Below are positions 8,109 through 17,532 of a DNA stretch of 64,000 bases, piece by piece (position 1 is the stretch's first letter; every line of letters starts with the position of its first letter). The stretch comes from Bacillus methanolicus (lineage in GTDB: Bacteria > Bacillota > Bacilli > Bacillales > Cytobacillaceae). A program made the translations under genes and the position numbers. The notes under the pieces were generated by a model, which was not told the origin of the DNA, did no database searches, and saw only the letters and a program-made list of their open reading frames with translations. The DNA lies in NCBI RefSeq assembly GCF_028888695.1, contig NZ_PNFF01000001.1, positions 1,001,501-1,065,500 of the forward strand, given 5' to 3'.

Positions 8109-10175
8109 TCAGACAAACAATGGTTCCTCTGCATATTTTTTTATGATTTCGTGAATCTCATAAACCGATTTTGCATTTATGATTTGCTGACGATCTTGAT
8201 CATTTCTTACTAACCTCATTAACTGCGTAAGTGCACGAAGGTGACGATCTTTGTCAAGCGTAGCGATAATAAACACTAACTGTATCGAATAATCCTTCGC
8301 AAAGGTAACTCCTTTCCTTAACCGAAGCAAACTCATTGAAATCTCGTTTACTCCTTCTTCTGGTGCAGCATGAGGAATCGCTGTATTCGGACCAATGACA
8401 ATATATGGATCATATTGACAGCGCTTAATCATAGAATCTATATAATATTCCGAAATTTTATTACACTTTAGTAACGGCTGTGATGCAAGTTCAATCGCTT
8501 CCTCCCATGAGTGAACCGAGTGGCGCAAAGTAATCATAGAAGGCGTTATTAATTCATATAAATTTGGATTATTATTGCTAAATCCGTAGCTAAAATCCGC
8601 TGTCCTGTCTTGGCCAATGTACTCCAATAACTGTTTTGACAAGTTTTTTCTATCCTTTATTACACAATGCTTTTCGACGATTTCCAAAATATCCTCTACG
8701 TTTAACTCTTTTGGCACATATCCATATAATTCGAGCATGACTTGTTTACGTAATCTTTTTTTCTCTTCATATCCGAGAAAAGAATTGACAAGAAAAAATT
8801 TTTTCTTTGTTTCTACAAACACCGGTGAAAAAACAATGTCGTAATCCATTGAATATTCTTGAAATTCCCTAATTGATAATGAGTCTAGAAAAATAAACTC
8901 TGGAAACAATTCTCTTAATGTACTGAACATCAATCTAGAAACGGAAACACCTTTTGGACAAACAACTACCGCTTTCAATCTTTTACTTATATTTTCCCCT
9001 TGTTGTGTTAGCCACCCCCCGATTAGCATCGTTAAGTAGGCGACTTCACTTTCTGGGATGTGACACCCAATTAAGTCGATCAACGGTTGAATAGACTTTT
9101 TCACTAAATAATGAAGCTCTTTAATGTCTCGGTTAACCATTTCATAGATTTCATTAGTTTCTGTTAAGTTATACTTAATCCGGTAATATGCTGGTTTCAT
9201 ATGAAGAAGCAGCTTATGCAGCAGCTGATCTCTATCTTTCAGAAAAATGCATGTATTTTTTTCAAAAAGGACAAGCATTTCATCCAAGGCTTGCACTAAA
9301 TTTGGAATCGTTTCTTCGGTTAATCCTTCTGACCAATGTACATTCGCAGTAAGTAAATGCAGCGTGATAAAGAGACGCTCTTCTTCTGGAACATCATTCA
9401 TATCATGAAGAATTTCTTCCGTAGCTAAATATTCTTTCGTATCAGAAATTTCTTTATAATTAATATAAAATGGGCCTATTTGCATCCCTTGTTTCACTCT
9501 TCTTAAAATAAGAATGAATATATAAGGCATTATTTCAATCTTTTCGTCAGTAAATTTCAAATTTAATGACTTTTCTACTTGTTCTATCTTTCTTCTAAAT
9601 TCCACTATTTCTTCATTTGATAACTGAGCAATTCGCCTTACTATTTCGGTTCCTCGATCCATTTTCAAAATCTTGTCTAATGTGGATATCAAGAGCTTGC
9701 GAATGTTAAATTCCTTTCCTTCTATTAAATAACCATGTTTTCGCGAATACCGAAACTGAAGTCCATAATCATTCGCAATTTTCTTTACTTGCTGCAAGTC
9801 ATCTAAGACGGTATTCTTGCTCACTTTTAATTCACTCGTAAAATGAGCTAATGAAAGTTCTTCCTTTTTACTTATTAACATGAGGAATATGATGTTAATT
9901 CGCTGCGTTTTAGATAATTCGCTTACACTCTCGTATCTAAATTCTTCATCGAGAGCAAGCTTAGATTTTAAACTTTTATCAATAAGGAAGTAACCATTAT
10001 TTGTCCGTTCAATCGTCGGTATATTTTTACTTTCTAACCACATATTTATCTTTTTGAAGCTGTATCCAATCTGCCTGCGACTTAACTGATATTTCTTCTC
10101 TAATTCTTTACTGCTGATATTTGAATTTTCAGTCACCTCTCTTAACAGTTGGACACATCTGACATCAAGTATCAT
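8109..10175 (-). CDS. PRD-domain transcriptional activator with EIIB- and EIIA-like domains
   Basis: This 688-residue MtlR-type regulator should control the operon it heads. Order of domains: two N-terminal helix-turn-helix segments (about 1-160; NSNISSKELEKKYQLSRRQ is the first), two PTS regulation domains (about 170-390), a GatB-like EIIB domain (about 400-490; its VVCPKGVSVSRLM loop keeps the cysteine), and a C-terminal EIIA domain with AIPHAAPEEG (about 540-685). Phosphorylation of the PRD histidines by HPr and of the EIIB/EIIA domains tells it whether substrate is being imported. An AGGAGGG site precedes the ATG, and gatA begins 21 bases after its stop. Confidence 0.9.
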   Translation of the reverse strand: MILDVRCVQLLREVTENSNISSKELEKKYQLSRRQIGYSFKKINMWLESKNIPTIERTNNGYFLIDKSLKSKLALDEEFRYESVSELSKTQRINIIFLMLISKKEELSLAHFTSELKVSKNTVLDDLQQVKKIANDYGLQFRYSRKHGYLIEGKEFNIRKLLISTLDKILKMDRGTEIVRRIAQLSNEEIVEFRRKIEQVEKSLNLKFTDEKIEIMPYIFILILRRVKQGMQIGPFYINYKEISDTKEYLATEEILHDMNDVPEEERLFITLHLLTANVHWSEGLTEETIPNLVQALDEMLVLFEKNTCIFLKDRDQLLHKLLLHMKPAYYRIKYNLTETNEIYEMVNRDIKELHYLVKKSIQPLIDLIGCHIPESEVAYLTMLIGGWLTQQGENISKRLKAVVVCPKGVSVSRLMFSTLRELFPEFIFLDSLSIREFQEYSMDYDIVFSPVFVETKKKFFLVNSFLGYEEKKRLRKQVMLELYGYVPKELNVEDILEIVEKHCVIKDRKNLSKQLLEYIGQDRTADFSYGFSNNNPNLYELITPSMITLRHSVHSWEEAIELASQPLLKCNKISEYYIDSMIKRCQYDPYIVIGPNTAIPHAAPEEGVNEISMSLLRLRKGVTFAKDYSIQLVFIIATLDKDRHLRALTQLMRLVRNDQDRQQIINAKSVYEIHEIIKKYAEEPLFV

Positions 10176-10197
10176 TGTATCCCTCCTATCTAGCTAC

Positions 10198-10236
10198 ATT
10201 GTAGCAAAAGAAAACAATTTTATGCATACGCTTTCA
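10198..10236 (-). promoter_or_regulatory. Operon promoter with a consensus cre site over the -35 region
   Basis: On the minus strand TGAAAGCGTATGCA (10223-10236) fits the catabolite-responsive element TGNAANCGNWWNCA at every position. A -10-like TACAAT lies at 10198-10203; 17 bases upstream of it the -35 position falls inside the cre site. CcpA with HPr-Ser-P would therefore be expected to block RNA polymerase when glucose is present. The site lies 48-61 bases before the regulator start codon. Confidence 0.78.
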
Positions 10237-10287
10237 TTCCTTTTTTTGAATTTGTGCGGTACAAAATTGGGATTTACTTAAACAAAG

Positions 10288-10315
10288 GACCAGGTTTCCC
10301 CAAAAAACCTAGTCC
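10288..10315. terminator. Possible weak terminator between the gat operon and the IS3 element
   Basis: An imperfect hairpin ggac-c-aggttt / aaacct-a-gtcc with T-rich sequence on the minus side. A second small hairpin, cctcaag/ttcgagg followed by TTTTGTTTT on the plus strand, lies at 10372-10390. Nothing else was recognised in 10237-10393. Confidence 0.4.
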
Positions 10316-10464
10316 TCCTCCATTATCCTTAATATTTTCTTAAACACCATTGATGGCTGTTTATGTAGATCCTCAAGTTTCGAGGTTTTGTTTTGATATT
10401 AGGTCAATAAAGTAGACACAAAAATTTATAAATTTCTAGCAGCTACCGCGCTATCGCTTGGTGG

Positions 10465-10509
10465 CCTTTTAAAAATAATTACGACGCTGTCCTAATTATT
10501 TTTAAAAGG
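10465..10509. repeat. Perfect 17-bp hairpin inside IS3 copy 1
   Basis: The arms ccttttaaaaataatta and taattatttttaaaagg are exact inverted copies around an 11-base loop. The hairpin lies between the orfB stop and the IS end, where it may stop transcription entering the element. Confidence 0.8.
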
Positions 10510-10546
10510 TAAATTTTCGGTTCTCACTTTTCTATTAATATGCTCA

Positions 10547-11377
10547 TTAAGCTCCCTTTTTATAGTACATACGTTCGTATTCAGATGGTGAAAAATACTC
10601 TGTTGCTGAGTGAATACGTTTATTATTGTAAAATATTTCTATATACTCAAATATGCTCTTTTTTGCTTCTTCCCTTGTTTTATAACGAGTCTGATAGATT
10701 AGTTCTTTTTTTATGATCCCATGAAATGATTCAATACAAGCGTTGTCATAACAATTTCCTTTTCGGCTCATGCTGCATTTCATACCGTATTCAATTAGCT
10801 TAGCTTGATAGTCATTTGAAGCATATTGACTCCCTCGATCAGAGTGATGGAGGATAGATCCTTGTGGTTGTTGACGCTGATATGCTTCTTGCTTTAAAGC
10901 GCTCAACACTAGCTCCTTTTTCATTGAACAGTCTATATGCCAGCCGACTATTTTCCTTGAATACAAATCCATCATACTAGCTAGATAAAGCCAACCCTCA
11001 TCCGTTGGAACATATGTGATATCAGCTACCCACACCTCATTTGGTTTTGTAACAGTAAAATTTTGGTTTAAGACATTTTCATGGACCGGATGGTTATGTT
11101 TTGAGTTAGTGGTTGCCTTATGCTTTTTCACGGTACGAGACTTCATTCCCTCTTCTTTCATTATGCGGGAAACCGTCTTCTGTGAAACCTTAATTCCTTC
11201 ATGATTGAGCTTTTTGGTAACCTTTGGACTCCCATACAGTTGGCGGGATTCGATATACACACGACGCACTTCCTGCGTCAATTCTTCTCGACGTTCTTGT
11301 CTAGCACTTTTGGGACGATCACGCCATTTATAATAACCGCTTCGAGAAACTTTCAATACCTCGCACATCTTCTCCAA
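10547..11377 (-). CDS. IS3-family transposase OrfB (DDE integrase domain)
   Basis: This 276-residue catalytic part of the transposase has an N-terminal HTH_21 region (YGSPKVTKKLN) and an rve integrase core with the DDE residues in VADITYV, HSDRGSQYAS and the following ESFHGIIKKE. In IS3 elements it is normally made as an OrfAB fusion by a -1 ribosomal frameshift from orfA, which lies just upstream in another frame. All three catalytic positions are present, so the element may still be active. Confidence 0.92.
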   Translation of the reverse strand: MEKMCEVLKVSRSGYYKWRDRPKSARQERREELTQEVRRVYIESRQLYGSPKVTKKLNHEGIKVSQKTVSRIMKEEGMKSRTVKKHKATTNSKHNHPVHENVLNQNFTVTKPNEVWVADITYVPTDEGWLYLASMMDLYSRKIVGWHIDCSMKKELVLSALKQEAYQRQQPQGSILHHSDRGSQYASNDYQAKLIEYGMKCSMSRKGNCYDNACIESFHGIIKKELIYQTRYKTREEAKKSIFEYIEIFYNNKRIHSATEYFSPSEYERMYYKKGA

Positions 11378-11415
11378 TCGGTAATCGAAGCGATGTTCAT
11401 GGATAAATGAATATT

Positions 11416-11706
11416 TTACCGATGGTCTTTCGCGAAGAAGTGCATCGCCTTTTTTAATATGGAGTTTTCCTCCTCCAGATCCCGAATACGTTTCTTCAAT
11501 TCACGAACTTCGTGGTCTTCAGATCGAAAAGTTTGGGTTTCTGATATTTCAGGTTCTTGCTTATATTTTTTCACCCAGCCGTGAAGAGTATTTTCGTTTA
11601 TTTTGAGCTCACGGGCAACTTGTGCAACGGATTTCGCTTCCTCCAAAATATAACGAACAGTTTGACGCTTAAAGTCTTCCTCGTACCGCCTTTGATTTTT
11701 TGTCAT
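11416..11706 (-). CDS. IS3-family transposase OrfA (HTH)
   Basis: A 96-residue DNA-binding protein. Helix-turn-helix near residues 10-50 (SVAQVARELKINENTLHGW) and a C-terminal leucine-zipper-like coil (VRELKKRIRDLEEENSILKK) that pairs OrfA with OrfAB. It is followed by orfB in a different frame. Confidence 0.9.
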   Translation of the reverse strand: MTKNQRRYEEDFKRQTVRYILEEAKSVAQVARELKINENTLHGWVKKYKQEPEISETQTFRSEDHEVRELKKRIRDLEEENSILKKAMHFFAKDHR

Positions 11707-11733
11707 GTAGACACCTCATTTTTCAGTCTATTA

Positions 11734-12342
11734 TTACAATAATAATCTGTGTCTACTTTTTAGTCTAACATCATACCCGTTTACATATACATTGATCTTG
11801 TCAATCTTTTCAGCGCATACACTAATAACGGCATTCTTAAATTTAAAAGACTTTATAAAATCCTTATCAAAAGAATTCCACTTATTCATATCTTCATCAA
11901 TTCCCACCCCTAGATACTTTACATAAGCCTCTTTCCTTGTCCATATTTCAGAAAATTTCACCCCCTGTTTCATCCGTTCTTTTTCCTCATCATGTAAAAT
12001 CCAACCATACGCCTCTTCTTGATAGTCTTTACCTAACGACTCAATATCCACACCAACAGGACCTTCTCTACTAACTGCTAATACCCAATACTCTTCATTA
12101 TGAGACCAATTTACAAATCGTTCATCATTAACTAATAAAGGTTTTCCCCTTTCATCTCTCCAAATTTCCACTTCTCCTAAAACAGACTTTACTAAAAGTA
12201 AAGAAAGTATGGATTCTCTACCATTTCCATACTTCTTTATATACATCTGTTCTTTATCGGTGATGATGCTCTCATTTATTTCTTTTTTGCAATACTTCCA
12301 GTCTTGAAATATATATACATCCACCATCCCACATACCACCAT
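11734..12342 (-). pseudogene. Sfp-type 4'-phosphopantetheinyl transferase, C-terminus replaced by an IS
   Basis: Sfp-type enzymes attach the phosphopantetheine arm to carrier domains. The family motifs are intact: GVDIESL (magnesium-binding Asp/Glu, about residue 110) and WTRKEAYVKYLG (about 152). It follows the A-T-R gene by 18 bases and would activate its carrier domain. The native sequence runs to the IS3 terminus at 11773, about residue 189; the last 13 residues are read from the IS. Sfp of Bacillus subtilis has 224 residues, so roughly 35 are missing. The core may still fold, but activity is doubtful. Confidence 0.85.
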
Positions 12343-12360
12343 AAAAAAGAAGTATCAGCA

Positions 12361-15312
12361 TTACACTAATACTTCTTCTACTAATTTATTAACCTTAATA
12401 AATCCAACTTCGAAAGCATGATCTAATAACTTTTTCATATATTCTTTATTGATTTCAGGAATATTTTTTATTCCCAAAGAAGTCATCGTATCCCTGCTAT
12501 CAAAGACCGCTTCTGAATCTTTCGCACCGTCACCGTCTAATTGTGCAACCAATAAATTTCTAGCTTCCTTAGAAGTTTCTAGATTTAATACAAATTCTTC
12601 ATATTCTATCTTATCCATCAATTCTACCTTATAACCCACTTCATTCAATAAATCTATAAATTTACGATAATGAATAGGTTCTGGATGATTAACATGATAG
12701 ACCCGTCTATCATGTTGAGTTTTCAGTACAGAAGTCGTTACAACTGCACTAGCAAAATCAATAGGTGTAAAATCAACCATCCAATTTACATCAGGAGCTT
12801 TTCCAACTAATATCATCAATTTCATCATCCGATAAAATGCATTACTTTCAATGTTCTCCTGAAATACTCCATCAGATGCTCTTCCCGTTAAATTTCCCAT
12901 TCTATAAATAAATGTTTGATAGCCTTCTTTGACTTTATCTAAAACCAATCTCTCAGCTTTTAATTTCGTGTCTGTATACACATTATTTAATTGCAAATCC
13001 TCCGGAATATTGGTTTTTCCTTGTAACTCCATCCACTTTCCTTCTAATAGTAAATCTTCCACAGTTCCTACCGTTGAAATATGATGGAATACCAAATCAG
13101 GATTCACATCCAATAATTCTAACACATGTTTCGTACCTTCTACATTGACTTTCTCAAAATGCTCCCGCTCACCAAAATGTCGAACATCCGCAGCACTATG
13201 TATAACAGCATCAACTTTAAAAGCTAACTCCTTAAACTGGTCTACAGGCAACCCTAAAAATCTCTGTGTTAAGTTTCCATTCACCACGTGAATATACTCA
13301 TTCATATCCATGTGAAAATATGTATTCAACTTTTCTTTCAATCGCTCTTCAGGTTGGTTTCCTCGCACAATCGCATACATATGAATTTTCTTATCGGCCA
13401 ATCTTTTCAATAAGTGACTACCGAGGAATCCGGTTGCCCCTGTTAATACCACACTCTTTACTTTTGGTAAGATCTTATCTACTTTCAACACAGGATATTC
13501 TTTTAATTGTACAAATGTTGTTTCTTTCACTTGAACCTCTTTTTTGTGCTCTTCTATTGCTTTTGCGGCTAATTTTTCTACTGTACGCAATTCAAAGAAA
13601 TCCTTGATGAATAGTCCTCTATACTTTTTCTTTATCTCCGCTAATACTTCAATAATTTTTAAAGAATGTCCACCAACTTCAAAGAAATCTTCTTTTACTC
13701 CAATTCCTTCAATGTTTAATACCCTTTTCCACGCATTTAAAATGTCTTCCTCTACCTGATTTCTAGGATTTACAATGTCATCGGTTACTAATACTACTCG
13801 ATCAGCTTCAGTCATCGCTAATTTCTTTCTATCTACTTTTCCTGTAGGAGCAAAAGGCAACTCTTCAATTCTTTTCATTTTAGAAGGAATCATGTAACTC
13901 GGCAAATTCTTTTTTAACTCGTTGATAATAAAAGCATGACTCAACTCATCCGTAGAAATGTAAAAAGCTTTTAATATTTTCTCTGCGTTGTCTTCTTCTA
14001 CGACTACTACAGCGTCAAGAATTCCTTCAATCTGACACATCCGATTCTCAATTTCAGCAATCTCAATACGATGTCCTCGAATTTTTACTTGAGTATCTTT
14101 TCTATCGATAAACACCAAGTTCCCATCTTCTAATTCTTTTACTAGATCTCCAGATTTGTATACCATTCCTTCAAAAATATCCTCAAAAGGATTCTTAATA
14201 AACACTTCTGCTGTTTTCTCTGGTTGATTCAAATAACCCAAAGATATACCTACAGATGCAATCCACAATTCACCAATCTCACCTACTTTACATCTCTCTC
14301 CTTTCTCATTCACTACATATAATTTAGTACCATCAATTGCTTTTCCAATTGGAACACTATACATATTTTCATCGATTTCATCAGGTACCTCATAATACGA
14401 AGCCGCTACCGTCGTTTCCGTTGGGCCATATAAATTAAATAATGTCGTTTCATTTCCAAACTGCTTTTTAAAGTTTCTTGCAACCTCACCTGTTAGCAAT
14501 TCTCCTGCTACCCCTACAGCCCTTACCTTTCCAAATTTCCGTTTACCATGTGTTTTAGCATATTTCGATAACTGGTTACAAAATACAGTCGGTATAGCAG
14601 GAATGACAGTAATTCCTTCTCTATCGATTGTTTTAAGAAAATGTTCAACAGACATTCTTTCCTCATCATCAATTAAATACAAAATCGAACCATTGAATAA
14701 GGAAACAAATGTTTCAGGTATAGAAGCATCAAAACTAAACGTAGCAAACTGTAATACTCGATCTTCCGGTCTAATATTGAACACTCTCTGTTTCCAAGAA
14801 ACTAAATTTAATACCCCGACATGTCTCAATAAAGTACCTTTAGGATTGCCGGTAGTACCTGATGTATAAATTACATAAGCTAAATCATTCTCTTGAATGT
14901 TTACCGATACATCTTCATCATTGTCATCTAAACGATCCAACAGTATATTTTTCGATCTTACATTTAGTTTTTTAATTTTTTCTAGCCAATCTGATTTCGT
15001 TATCAAAAATGGTGATTGAGTATCTTCGATAATATATCGATTTCTTTCTTCAGGATGAGCTGGATCTAATGGTACATACACTCCACCAGCTTTTAAGATG
15101 CCTAAAATGGACACTACGGTATCAACGCTTCTTTTAAGAAAAATGCTTACAAACTGTCCTTTTTTTAGTCCGTTTTTTACTAATTCCACTGCTACACGTG
15201 ACGATTCTTTATCTAGTTCTTTATATGTTAAATATCGATTCTTATCTTTAACCGCTATATAATCCGGAAATTTTTTTACAGATAATTCAAATCCTTCTAC
15301 AATATTTTTCAT
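12361..15312 (-). CDS. NRPS-like A-T-R enzyme: adenylation, carrier and thioester reductase domains
   Basis: A 983-residue single module that should activate one carboxylic or amino acid, load it on its own carrier arm and release it as an aldehyde or alcohol with NAD(P)H. A domain at about 1-500: YTSGTTGNPKG (ATP loop), LYGPTETTVAAS and PTGKVDRKKL (Lys). Carrier domain at about 515-590 with the attachment serine in DFFEVGGHSLK. Reductase domain from about 620: VVLTGATGFLGSHLL and the YTDTK catalytic Tyr/Lys. There is no condensation domain, so no peptide is built here. The specificity loop FDASIPETF begins with the Asp typical of amino-acid-activating domains; substrate unknown. It is co-directional with the MCP gene (42 bases upstream) and the transferase gene. 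Confidence 0.9.
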   Translation of the reverse strand: MKNIVEGFELSVKKFPDYIAVKDKNRYLTYKELDKESSRVAVELVKNGLKKGQFVSIFLKRSVDTVVSILGILKAGGVYVPLDPAHPEERNRYIIEDTQSPFLITKSDWLEKIKKLNVRSKNILLDRLDDNDEDVSVNIQENDLAYVIYTSGTTGNPKGTLLRHVGVLNLVSWKQRVFNIRPEDRVLQFATFSFDASIPETFVSLFNGSILYLIDDEERMSVEHFLKTIDREGITVIPAIPTVFCNQLSKYAKTHGKRKFGKVRAVGVAGELLTGEVARNFKKQFGNETTLFNLYGPTETTVAASYYEVPDEIDENMYSVPIGKAIDGTKLYVVNEKGERCKVGEIGELWIASVGISLGYLNQPEKTAEVFIKNPFEDIFEGMVYKSGDLVKELEDGNLVFIDRKDTQVKIRGHRIEIAEIENRMCQIEGILDAVVVVEEDNAEKILKAFYISTDELSHAFIINELKKNLPSYMIPSKMKRIEELPFAPTGKVDRKKLAMTEADRVVLVTDDIVNPRNQVEEDILNAWKRVLNIEGIGVKEDFFEVGGHSLKIIEVLAEIKKKYRGLFIKDFFELRTVEKLAAKAIEEHKKEVQVKETTFVQLKEYPVLKVDKILPKVKSVVLTGATGFLGSHLLKRLADKKIHMYAIVRGNQPEERLKEKLNTYFHMDMNEYIHVVNGNLTQRFLGLPVDQFKELAFKVDAVIHSAADVRHFGEREHFEKVNVEGTKHVLELLDVNPDLVFHHISTVGTVEDLLLEGKWMELQGKTNIPEDLQLNNVYTDTKLKAERLVLDKVKEGYQTFIYRMGNLTGRASDGVFQENIESNAFYRMMKLMILVGKAPDVNWMVDFTPIDFASAVVTTSVLKTQHDRRVYHVNHPEPIHYRKFIDLLNEVGYKVELMDKIEYEEFVLNLETSKEARNLLVAQLDGDGAKDSEAVFDSRDTMTSLGIKNIPEINKEYMKKLLDHAFEVGFIKVNKLVEEVLV

Positions 15313-15354
15313 TTGATGCCCTCCATTCTTGTAGAATATCTTGTTGAATAACCA

Positions 15355-17100
15355 TTATATGTTAAATTGATCACTAAGCTTTTTTAATTCTTTTGATGTT
15401 TCTGTTAAGTAACCCACTGTTTCTCTTATATTTTCAAACGAAGCTTCTTGTTCGTGGATATTTTCTACAATATCATCATATCTTTTAGTAATATTTTCAG
15501 CGTTACTTGACAATTCAACAATCATAGCAGTCGATTCTTCAACTCCTGCAGAAATTTGTTGAGAGGAAGAAGAGACTACTTGCAATTTTTTAGCTACTTC
15601 CAATATAGATTCATAAATTTTCCCAAATACTTCATTTGTACTTTCTGTAATTTCAATACCTTCACTCACATCATTTTTTATGATTTCCATAGAATCTACT
15701 ACTTTATTTATTTGTTCTTTTACTTTATCAATCAGTTTTTGTATGCTCTCTACCGAGTTTGCAGATTGCTCCGATAATTTTTTCACTTCATTTGCTACTA
15801 CAGCAAATCCTTTCCCATGCTCACCTGCTCTAGCAGCCTCAATCGAAGCATTTAATGCCAATAAATTTGTATTATTTGAAATACTGGTTATTACTTGTAA
15901 TATTTCTTGAATTTCATCCGACACGGTAACAAGCTCGTTGATTGCTTTATCGGAGTTTTCTACATTATGATTAATCTTCTCCATCTGCTCTACAACTTTA
16001 TCAGTAGACTTTTTCCCATTTTCAGAAAGCAGTGTTACCCCTTCAGAAAGCTCATAAACTTCATTCGTATAATTGGCAATGCTAATTACTTCTTTAGAAA
16101 TCTGCTCCACCGCAACCGAAGACTCATTAATAGATTTAGCTTGTCGCTCTAATAATTCTTGTACCATTTCTACCGAGTTTGTAATATTGTTAGCTGCTTT
16201 ATAACTTGTTTCAAACGATGCATAAAGCCTTTCTGAATTCTCGGCAATCTCTTTCGAAGTATGTCGTATTCTACTTACCGTACCTTTTATTACATTTATC
16301 ATTCCATTAAACTTTTGATTAACTTGGCCTAACTCATCTTTCCCTTCTTTCACTGAAATATTCAAGTTTCCTTTACTTGCTTCTTCAATACCTTGCATTA
16401 AATTGGTTAACGGCTTTAATGAAACTTTTAATAATAAGTATTGCCCTACAATTAGTAACATTAAAATAACAACTAACGAGATTCCTGATTTGAACAATAA
16501 ATCTTTTTGCCCTTCCTCTATGTTTGAAGCATCTATGTCAACTCCAAAATAAGCAAATACCTCACCTTTGCTATTTATAATCGGATGTAAAATTGTCATC
16601 CAAGTACCCAAATCATCTTTATAAATTTTAGTAAATTGAACTTTCTTTTCATTCTTTAATTTCTTAATTGCTTCCACTACCACATCAGGCTGAGCATACA
16701 TATCCCCTACTTTTAATCCTGATTCTTGCAACATCTCCCATATTCCAGTAGGATTTGCCACTATAGATGTTTTATTTCCATTCTTCCCCGCCAATTCAGT
16801 ACCAAATATGTATCCTTGAGCAATATTCGGGTTATATTCACTTAACTGATCTAATAAAGTCGTTAACTCTTGATGTTCTTTACTTTTTATATTTTCCGTT
16901 TTAGAAGCTTGTTCTACTTTATCGACATCTATCTTCTTCATCCAAGATTTTGTAATTTCTTCCGATTGCTGTTTTAACTGATTTTCTAACAAATTACCTT
17001 GGATAATATAACCCATCCCAACAAGTGATACTCCTACAATCACAACACTCACTATCGAAAACAGCATATTCTTGGTGAAAAAATTCATGTTTTTTAACAC
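15355..17100 (-). CDS. Methyl-accepting chemotaxis protein
   Basis: A 581-residue membrane chemoreceptor. Membrane span 1 at about residues 12-34, an extracellular Cache-like sensor at about 35-205 ([37 protein letters not shown]), span 2 at about 206-228, HAMP at about 229-282, and a long coiled-coil signalling domain whose tip reads [19 protein letters not shown], the CheA/CheW-binding hairpin. It heads an operon behind a sigma-D promoter and a c-di-GMP riboswitch and is followed by the A-T-R enzyme gene, which is unusual. It may sense that enzyme's product or its precursor; this is inference. Confidence 0.92.
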   Translation of the reverse strand: MLKNMNFFTKNMLFSIVSVVIVGVSLVGMGYIIQGNLLENQLKQQSEEITKSWMKKIDVDKVEQASKTENIKSKEHQELTTLLDQLSEYNPNIAQGYIFGTELAGKNGNKTSIVANPTGIWEMLQESGLKVGDMYAQPDVVVEAIKKLKNEKKVQFTKIYKDDLGTWMTILHPIINSKGEVFAYFGVDIDASNIEEGQKDLLFKSGISLVVILMLLIVGQYLLLKVSLKPLTNLMQGIEEASKGNLNISVKEGKDELGQVNQKFNGMINVIKGTVSRIRHTSKEIAENSERLYASFETSYKAANNITNSVEMVQELLERQAKSINESSVAVEQISKEVISIANYTNEVYELSEGVTLLSENGKKSTDKVVEQMEKINHNVENSDKAINELVTVSDEIQEILQVITSISNNTNLLALNASIEAARAGEHGKGFAVVANEVKKLSEQSANSVESIQKLIDKVKEQINKVVDSMEIIKNDVSEGIEITESTNEVFGKIYESILEVAKKLQVVSSSSQQISAGVEESTAMIVELSSNAENITKRYDDIVENIHEQEASFENIRETVGYLTETSKELKKLSDQFNI

Positions 17101-17277
17101 TTTTTATTCCTCCTCATAAGAAGTAGCAATTATTTATGTAAATGCTTGTTCACTACTTGAATTTATATAAATGCAGTTTGATTTTCAGACATATGTATAA
17201 AACATTTGGACTTTTCTTTTACTTCACTTGATCATCTTACTTATGTCTATTTTTCAATCTGAACTTATATAAAAAAA

Positions 17278-17313
17278 TTGCCCTCTCTAGTCTAGTAAAA
17301 CTAAAGAGGGCAG
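17278..17313 (-). terminator. Riboswitch expression-platform terminator
   Basis: On the minus strand a GC-rich hairpin GCCCTCTTTAGT / ACTAGAGAGGGC is followed by AATTTTTTT. It lies between the riboswitch aptamer and the MCP start codon, 178 bases before that start, so transcription of the operon can be ended here depending on ligand. Confidence 0.85.
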
Positions 17314-17375
17314 CTGCTTGAACGAGATCATCTTAATAAAAAACTTCGTAAAGAATCAAAACGAAACTTCAGACG

Positions 17376-17458
17376 AAGTGCAACTGGCTGGCATGTCTAT
17401 TATAAATAGATGTAGCCCCTTTAGCTTTGCGTCCTACCCTTTCGAGTAGTTTGCCAAA
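17376..17458 (-). ncRNA. Cyclic di-GMP-I (GEMM-I) riboswitch aptamer
   Basis: On the minus strand the sequence shows the GEMM-I core in order: GGCAAAC, the tetraloop stem CTAC-TCGAAAG-GGTAG, the strictly conserved GGACGCAAAGC, then a second hairpin (TCTATTTATAATAGA) closed by GGCT/AGCC, and CCAGCCAGTTGC closing P1 with GCAA. These are the ligand-binding and tetraloop-receptor elements of the class. It sits 45 bases or so after a sigma-D promoter and before an intrinsic terminator, upstream of an MCP gene. Whether c-di-GMP turns the operon on or off cannot be read with certainty. Confidence 0.93.
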
Positions 17459-17505
17459 TAAATATGAAAATTTAAAACACCAAAAGAGAACCTTTTACCA
17501 TATAT

Positions 17506-17532
17506 ATATCGGCAAAAGGTAGGCAATTTTTA
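17506..17532 (-). promoter_or_regulatory. Sigma-D (flagellar/chemotaxis) promoter
   Basis: On the minus strand TAAA (17529-17532), 15 bases, then GCCGATAT (17506-17513): an exact match to the Bacillus sigma-D consensus TAAA-N15-GCCGATAT. It reads toward the riboswitch and the MCP gene, so the operon belongs to the motility regulon. Confidence 0.88.

Larger units (their letters stand above)
10394..11773 (-). mobile_element. IS3-family insertion sequence 1
   Basis: About 1.38 kb bounded by 26-27 bp imperfect inverted repeats that both begin TGAT.TTAG and share AAGTAGACACA. It carries orfA and orfB. The three bases on each side do not match, so no target duplication is visible; a deletion on one side is likely. 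The right end lies inside the phosphopantetheinyl transferase gene. Confidence 0.85.
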
